DNA of 64,000 bases from Coenobita brevimanus (Eukaryota; Arthropoda; Malacostraca; Decapoda; Coenobitidae), in the NCBI GenBank assembly GCA_032717465.1, contig CM064671.1, positions 53,755,991 through 53,819,990 of the forward strand. Direction: 5' to 3'. Made by a program: the position numbers and the translations under genes. Of this stretch, positions 58,930-64,000 are shown one piece after another (the stretch's first letter is position 1; every line of letters starts with the position of its first letter). Below the pieces are notes generated by a model. It was not told the origin of the DNA. It saw only the letters and a program-made list of their open reading frames with translations, and ran no database searches.

Positions 58930-59495
58930 ATGCAAGATTTTCTCAGGAAAAGGGAAATGAGAAAAGTACTAAGAGGTAATTACTCATCATGGAGGGAAGT
59001 GACTAGCAGAGTTCCACAGGGCTCAGTGCTGGCACCAATTATGTTTTTAGTGTATATAAATGATATAGATAGTATCATTCGAAATGAAAGCTATCTAATT
59101 ATCTTTGCTGATGATTCAAAAATACAAAGGAGAATTACTAACACAGACTCTTGCAGAAAGCTACAAGAAGAATTAAGTAAACTTCATGAATGGAGCAATA
59201 AATGGCAAATGGCATTCAAGGTGGACAAGTGTCGTGTAAGATAAAAACGGAAACAAAACACATTGGGATTATAAGTTAGGAAGGTTAACCCTACACATGC
59301 CAGAAAGACAGAAGGACCTAGGAACGATTATCAATAACAGACTATCTCCGGCTGACCACATCAGTGAGAAGGTACGGAACTTGTATACACTGCTTTCAAA
59401 TATGAGAAGAGCATTCACATACATTAAATGAAGACATGCTGAGAAAGATAATAACATCATTCATGTGACGTATATCGATGCAAACCAATGAGAAC
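58930..59495 (+). mobile_element. CR1/L2-like LINE, RT fragment
   Basis: Frame 58930-59244: MQDFLRKREMRKVLRG, SRVPQGSVLAPIMFLVYIND, YLIIFADDSKIQR (FADD intact) and LHEWSNKWQMAFKVDKC. After a shift: HMPERQKDLGTIINNRLS, ADHISEKVRNLYTLL and NMRRAFTYI. VPQGSVLAP-LFL-YINDI and DLGV-I---L are typical of CR1/L2-type RTs. No start codon context; 5'-truncated. Its continuation is probably 62095-62527. Confidence 0.75.
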
Positions 59496-59499
59496 TAAG

Positions 59500-60029
59500 T
59501 CCTGAATAGGAAGGGCGAAGGATCCGGGCCCCTAACCATGGTGGGGGGGGGGGTGATTCCCTCACCATCCTCTCACCACCTTCCTCTACCCCAGTACCTT
59601 TGTTCCCTCTACCCCTCCCTCGCCTCTGACCGCCTCCTGCTCCCTCCCTCCGCCTCCACCACCATCCCCGATCATCCGTGGTCCCCCCCCCTTTTCCCCT
59701 CTCCCTATCTCCAAGGGGAGGGTTATTTCCCCCCTACCCACCCTCCACACCCCTGTACTCCCTCTCTGCCTGTCCTCTTTGTCTTGTGGTGTCTGTCTCC
59801 CACCTCCGTACCACCCCTCCAGGCCTCTGCCCACCCCACCCCCACATCCAACCCCCTGTAGTATACCGTCCACTTACCTCCCCCCCCGCCAAGAGTATTA
59901 TACGTTATTGTTACTATTCATGTCGCATGTTTTCATTCAGTACCAGATTATTGTTTGTGTAATTGCATACACTGATGCACGAAACATAGAATGCATGTTT
60001 TTTCATGTATGTGTTTATTTTTATTTTTG
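59500..60029. other. C/G-rich low-complexity sequence
   Basis: G-run at 59542-59553 and a long pyrimidine-rich plus strand (59560-59890, ctccctccct / ccccac). The overlapping proline-rich and glycine-rich frames here are composition artefacts. Confidence 0.7.
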
Positions 60030-60320
60030 GACAGCTACACAGATATGAGGGAAGGGGACGGGGTGAGGGAAGGTGACGAAGCGAGAGTTGTTGGGGGGAA
60101 GGGTGTTGGGAGTGAGTGATGAACACCGACATAATTTTTTTGCATGCTATTGTTTGAAAGAAAAAAATTAGCTGGAATATTCTGAAGGGGCGTAGAGGAG
60201 GAGAGGGTACTAGCTATTTTTTCCCATTGAAATTCTTACAGCTACTTGATCTGACAGCTCTGAGGGTTGGGGATGGAGGGGAAGGGGTAAGGGGAGAGGG
60301 GATGGTGGAGTGTGTGAGTA
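60030..60320 (+). repeat. G-rich ~310-bp tandem repeat, unit 1
   Basis: Shared phrases with units 2 and 3: tttgg/acagctacacag.tat, gggaaggggacggg, agtgagtgatgaacaccgacataatt, catgctattgtttg.aa.aaaa..agctgga..attctgaag, tacagctacttgat..gacagct.tgag and ggagtgtgtgagta. Interrupted at its end by RTE-B copy 3. Confidence 0.8.
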
Positions 60321-61280
60321 TCTATCTATCTATCTATCTATAGCCCGACGCCCTAATCCCGCAAAGGGTGGCCACAGACAAAACGCCTCCAAGTCACTCT
60401 GTCACCCACCATTTGACTACCCTCCCCCCAACTCACCCCCCCCTCCCTCATATACCTCTCAACTCCATCCCTCCACCCCATCCTCGGTCTACCCCTCCCT
60501 CTCCCTCCCTCCACCTCACCTACATACACCCTCTTAGTCAGTCTTTCATTCTCCATTCTCTCCACATGTCCAAACCGCCTCAGTGTATTTCTCATAATCT
60601 TCTCAACCACATCCACATCTACCCCACAACGTTCCTTCACTTCTTCATTCGTCAACCTGTCCCTCCATGTCACTCCACATGCTCCTCTCAAGTAACTCAT
60701 TTCCACTGCTCTCACTCTTGACTTGTTCCCCTCTTGCAAGGTCCACGCCTCGCTTCCATACGTCAGGGTAGGGATCACAATACTATCATGCAGTGACTTC
60801 TTAACTTCCATACTCACCTCCCTATTTCTCATCACTGCTTTCAGTGTACCAACAACCTTCCTTCCCTGCTGTACCCTTTCACGTACTTCATCCCCCAAAG
60901 TTCCATCCTTACTCATCACACTACCCAAGTACTTGAATGCACTCACATTCTCCATATCCTCACCATCTAACCTCACTGCACACTCTGTGACTTCATTCCT
61001 CTCAAACACCATAACTTTACTTTTGTTTACATTAACTTTCAGCTTCCTCCTCCTACACACTGTCCCAAATTCATTCACCAAACCTTGCAACTCCCATTCA
61101 TCTTCACTCAACAATACTGTATCATCAGCAAACAGCAACACCGGAAGCTTCCAAATCTCACCCTCATTCATTAGGGCCACCCCCACATCCACTGCCCTAC
61201 CTTGCACCTCCTTTACAACCCCATCCATGTATATGTTAAACAGCCATGGAGACATCACACACCCCTGTTTCAGTCCCACA
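60321..61280 (-). mobile_element. RTE-B copy 3 with perfect 9-bp target-site duplication
   Basis: Flanked by GTGTGAGTA at 60312-60320 and 61281-61289. Minus strand: 5' truncation inside VGLKQGCVMSPWLFNIYM, 3' tail of GATA units (60321-60342 as tctatc). Encodes one uninterrupted frame (see 60353-61277). The uninterrupted tandem unit at 61610-61640 shows the pre-insertion sequence gtgtgtgagtagcaccaagaa. Confidence 0.95.
60353..61277 (-). pseudogene. RTE-B RT C-terminal half (open but truncated)
   Basis: Open frame without stops: LKQGCVMSPWLFNIYMDGVV (RT block with QG), LPVLLFADDTVLLSEDEW (catalytic FADD), LKVNVNKSKVMVFER, VSAFKYLGSVMSKDGTLG, TLTYGSEAWTLQEG, RRFGHVERMENERLTKRV, GRGRPRMGWRDGVERYM and a final TWRRFVCGHPL. 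The RT fingers and endonuclease are missing because of 5' truncation, so no active enzyme. The open frame suggests a recent insertion. The apparent N-terminus MSKIMQNLFLGVTHT is flanking repeat, not protein. Confidence 0.9.
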
Positions 61281-61930
61281 GTGTGAGTAACACCAAGAAA
61301 AAGATTTTGCATGATCTTGCTCATTTTTTTTTCCTTGGTACAGCTACACAGCTATAAGGGAAGGGGATGGGAGGAGGGAAAGTGGGGAGGGAAGAAGCGT
61401 TGGGGGGAAGGGTACTGGGAGTGAATGAGGATATCGACATAATTATTGTTCATGCTGTTGTTTGGAAAAAAATGAGCTGGAAAATTCTGAAGGATGGGAG
61501 TAGGGGGATGGGTAGCTCTAGCTTTTTTTTCTCCTTGAAATTATTACAGCTACTTGATTGGACAGCTATGAGGGGAGGGGACTGGGGGGAAGGGGTGAGG
61601 GGAGAGGGTGCTGGAGTGTGTGAGTAGCACCAAGAAGATTTTGCATGTTTTTGCTTTTTTTTTTTTGACAGTTACACAGAGGGACGGGGGGAGGGAAGGT
61701 GGGGAGGGGTGTTGGCAGTGAGTGAGGAACACCGACATAATTATTGTGCATGCTATTGTTTGGAAAAAAACTGAGCTGGAAAATTATGAAGAGTGGTGGT
61801 AGGGGAATAGGGGGTAGGAGGGAGGGTGGGAGGGGGGAAGGGAGGAAGAGAAGGGGGGTGATGGGAGTGGGTGAGGAAAGTCATGGGAGGGGAAGAATAA
61901 GGAAAAGATGGGGTGGGAGCACATAGAAAA
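61281..61930 (+). repeat. G-rich ~310-bp tandem repeat, end of unit 1, units 2 and 3
   Basis: Unit 2 about 61325-61640, unit 3 about 61660-61880 then degenerating into ggggaaggg runs. Each carries accaagaa.attttgcatg.t.ttgctt before a T-run. Confidence 0.8.
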
Positions 61931-62094
61931 CTGGAGTCGCCCAGCCTGGAAGAGTATCTTTTTACAACTTTGACGGGCTATAACTCATGAATCAGTTGGT
62001 CTAAATTGCTCTGGTTTGCGGCATAAGGTGTGTAAATTCAAATTCTAAACCTTGGGCATAAAACTTTTTACTTCTGTAAGAGTTAAAAAATCGA

Positions 62095-62526
62095 TTCCAT
62101 AAACAGGTTATTAGGGAAGTTCGTTCGATCATATTGCGTACTGTAGGGGGTATGGGATCTAAGCTACGAAGAAAGACTAGAAAAATTGAATCTTCCTACA
62201 CTACAGGCGAGAAGGAAAAGAGGAGACATGATTATGCTATATAAATGCATCCCAGGAAAAGAGAAAATAGACATAAATGTGTATAAAACCTATTGGGATG
62301 CATCAGCAAGAGGACACCGCAAAAAAATACATAAAAAGAGAGGTGATAGAGACTTGAAGAAATACAATTAATTCCCCAAATAGGGCAACTGATCAGTGGA
62401 ATACACCACCAAATGAAATACTGTGCCAAAACAGTTAATAAATATAAGGATATGTATTATGAAAGTGATTTAATAAACGGGACAGTACGAGCTTGACTCA
62501 TTCCTGTTAAGATACAATTAGGTAAG

Positions 62527-62527
<1 letters not shown>
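62095..62527 (+). mobile_element. CR1/L2-like LINE, 3' end
   Basis: Starts DLSYEERLEKLNLPTLQ, then ARRKRGDMIMLYKCI, GKEKIDINVYKTY, SARGHRKKIHKKRGDRDLKK and a Q-W-N (gatcagtggaataca) remnant: the YEERL--L-LPTL--RR-RGD / H--K--KKR--- / --WN-LP order of CR1/L2 RT tails. The 3' end is gatacaattaggtaagaa directly followed by (CA)n. Very likely the continuation of 58930-59495 with ~25 codons missing. Confidence 0.8.

Positions 62528-62581
<54 letters not shown>
62528..62581. repeat. (CA)n microsatellite at LINE 3' end
   Basis: 27 CA units following the CR1/L2-like 3' terminus. Confidence 0.95.
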
Positions 62582-62582
<1 letters not shown>

Positions 62583-63249
62583 ACAATCAGCTCCCCAGCG
62601 AAATTCAGTTTATTCTGATTTGCAGAGGACCAATGTACAGGTGTGGGCAAACTAAGCCGAGACACTGCCTTAACCCAGCCACACAAGAACTGGAGCACTT
62701 TTGGCTGACGTATAAAAGTAGGGAGAGATGGGAAATGGTATCAGGAAAGGGAAAACTTGTAAAACGTGCTGCAAGTCTCCCACATCCCTCGCCAAGTGAC
62801 TTGGTTATTGTGTTTCCAGACTAAGGAAATTCATCTACTTCATTTGATCGCGGGTACATGGGAAGGTCTGCAGTTCACTGTCCCCTGAGAAATGGACTTG
62901 ATATTTGCATTCTTCTCCTTCCTGAAAGTTAGTCTTCGCAGAAAGAATTGTTCTTGATCGTGCAAAGTACATGTGTTTCAGAATACCATCCTAAGATCAT
63001 ATGTAAATGTTGCAAGATGTTCATGACGTAACAGATATTTTGCATTTATAGTAAACTGTTCCAATGTACTTCTAGTATGCATTTTTACAGATCACTAGTA
63101 GAGCATGCAAGTCTTAATGGAGTGGTTTCTATGTAAGAATGCGCCTGTTATTGTTGTTACTTCATACTGATGTTATGTGCTATTCCCTTGGAAAGATTAT
63201 TTACTCAATTTCATAACATTTATGTAAGAATCAGCAAGTGTAATAATTA
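62582..63249. other. no supported gene
   Basis: Nothing recognised. This would be the 3' flank of the minus-strand frame that ends at 63250. Confidence 0.5.
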
Positions 63250-64000
63250 CTAAAGAAGGTAATAAATGCCAGGGTAGCTGTGCAGCTTCAATGTTTTATC
63301 ACTAAACGTTTGGGGGAGTAAAGGATAAGCACAGATGTTGCTGTTCATTTGTTGCAATGCAGGACCAGGACGAACGTAGCGTAAACCACTAACATTTTCA
63401 TTACATGATCTAATGAAGTGCTCTGTATCATACTCATTTCGCTTACTGTTCATTGGTTTAAATGAAAGGATAGGAGGCGTATAGACTGAAGCATGGCCAT
63501 CACTGTTACGTATTCCTGAATGTAGCTTTACATCACACTGTTTTTCATTTCTGGTCTTATGTTGGGAAGTAAAAACAGGCGGTGAGTATCTCAAAACACG
63601 GGCGTCTCCACTACGTGATCCTGTAAAATGTTCTGTGTCAAATTGTTTTCCATTGCCATTGGGATGTTGAAGACTAAAACTAGAGGGTATGTAGCTTGAA
63701 ACATTGGAATTTGTGCTATACAATCCTGAGAATCGAATTTTCTGGGATAGTTTTCCATTGCCATTCGCCTGCTGTTGACTAACAACAGAAGGTAGGTTAA
63801 CTGAGTCGTATGCAGTGCACGGTCCAGCAAGCCACTCTAGTTTTGACCATTTCCCACGGTTTTTTGTCCGATATTTTGTTCTAACGTTGCCCTCCTTCTT
63901 CCATCGCAAGATCCACCTGCTGACAGTAGACATGCTGAAGCCCGACTCCTTGACTATGGCACGAATAGACTTCCCCATCATCCATTGCAGCACAAACCAA
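63250..64000 (-). CDS. helix-turn-helix protein with four 35-residue repeats (partial at window edge)
   Basis: Uninterrupted minus-strand frame of 250 codons that runs off the right edge, so the true start lies outside. The codon at 63993 is GTG, not ATG; numbering from it, residues 8-45 (KSIRAIVKESGFSMSTVSRW, then ILRWKKEGN) form a helix-turn-helix like the N-terminal DNA-binding domain of Tc1/paired-type proteins, followed by a basic stretch. No DDE core follows. Instead residues 68-102, 103-137, 138-172 and 173-207 are four repeats of exactly 35 residues, with a partial fifth (208-230). Conserved positions include Pro at the start, a Tyr (101/136/171/206), Asp (119/154/189) and a mid-unit N-G-N or relative. 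Function unknown; possibly a DNA-binding protein derived from a transposase head, or a repeat-rich exon of a larger gene. Confidence 0.5.
   Translation of the reverse strand, partial: WFVLQWMMGKSIRAIVKESGFSMSTVSRWILRWKKEGNVRTKYRTKNRGKWSKLEWLAGPCTAYDSVNLPSVVSQQQANGNGKLSQKIRFSGLYSTNSNVSSYIPSSFSLQHPNGNGKQFDTEHFTGSRSGDARVLRYSPPVFTSQHKTRNEKQCDVKLHSGIRNSDGHASVYTPPILSFKPMNSKRNEYDTEHFIRSCNENVSGLRYVRPGPALQQMNSNICAYPLLPQTFSDKTLKLHSYPGIYYLL

Noticed and set aside
59538..59962. Proline-rich and glycine-rich proteins of ~100 codons
   Set aside because: Pure composition effect of C/G-rich repeats; overlapping frames on both strands, no conservation.

Overview
This is eukaryotic, repeat-saturated, probably intergenic DNA. 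I see no bacterial or phage organisation, no operons and no complete host gene. The mix points to a decapod crustacean or a close arthropod relative: very long (TA)n, (GT)n, (CA)n and (GATA)n tracts, many broken non-LTR retrotransposons, tRNA-derived SINEs, TTAA-target (piggyBac-type) non-autonomous elements, a Tc1/mariner relic and a BEL/Pao relic. The organism is an inference from transposon content; no host gene confirms it.

Names used here. LINE-P and LINE-Q are two jockey-like non-LTR families. RTE-A, RTE-B and RTE-C are three RTE-like families with an AP endonuclease and reverse transcriptase. MITE copies A to E are one TTAA-flanked family; element F is a second TTAA family. Family R is an unclassified interspersed repeat.

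Layout. 1-2115: almost nothing recognisable apart from a truncated MITE end. 2116-4523: a Tc1-like element with ~245-bp inverted repeats and a dead transposase, holding MITE A. 4524-6735: LINE-Q on the minus strand, split by MITE B. 7300-8900: a 162-bp tandem repeat and a 265-bp direct duplication. 8943-12440: an almost full-length RTE-A with a 10-bp target-site duplication, inserted into family R. 13911-15858: LINE-P (minus). 16125-19097: RTE-C. 19290-26119: one LINE-Q broken by three later insertions, one of which carries a ruined gene-like sequence of unknown function (20290-22640, minus) and another MITE C. 26320-27260: BEL/Pao-type LTR with a primer-binding-site-like sequence. 27347-33264: a chain of SINEs, LINE-Q, LINE-P and RTE-B joined by (TA)n tracts. 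34860-39083: two head-to-tail LINE-P copies, element F and MITEs D and E. 41415-46950: LINE-P and RTE-A, both minus. 47590-52444: decayed BEL/Pao pol and its interrupted 3' LTR. 52840-56000: family R, including a fold-back structure. 58930-62527: a CR1/L2-like LINE apparently split by G-rich tandem repeats that themselves hold a cleanly inserted RTE-B (9-bp target-site duplication). 63250-64000: an open reading frame running off the right edge with a helix-turn-helix head and four exact-length 35-residue repeats; it is the only reading frame here that looks like a possibly living gene.

The elements do not form a pathway. What connects them is order of insertion: several can be dated relative to each other because one interrupts another at a precise site. 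The two most unusual signals are the MITE family whose two ends change together while its core stays constant, with a variable number of 44-bp units each carrying a 16-bp palindrome, and the helix-turn-helix/35-residue-repeat protein at the right edge.
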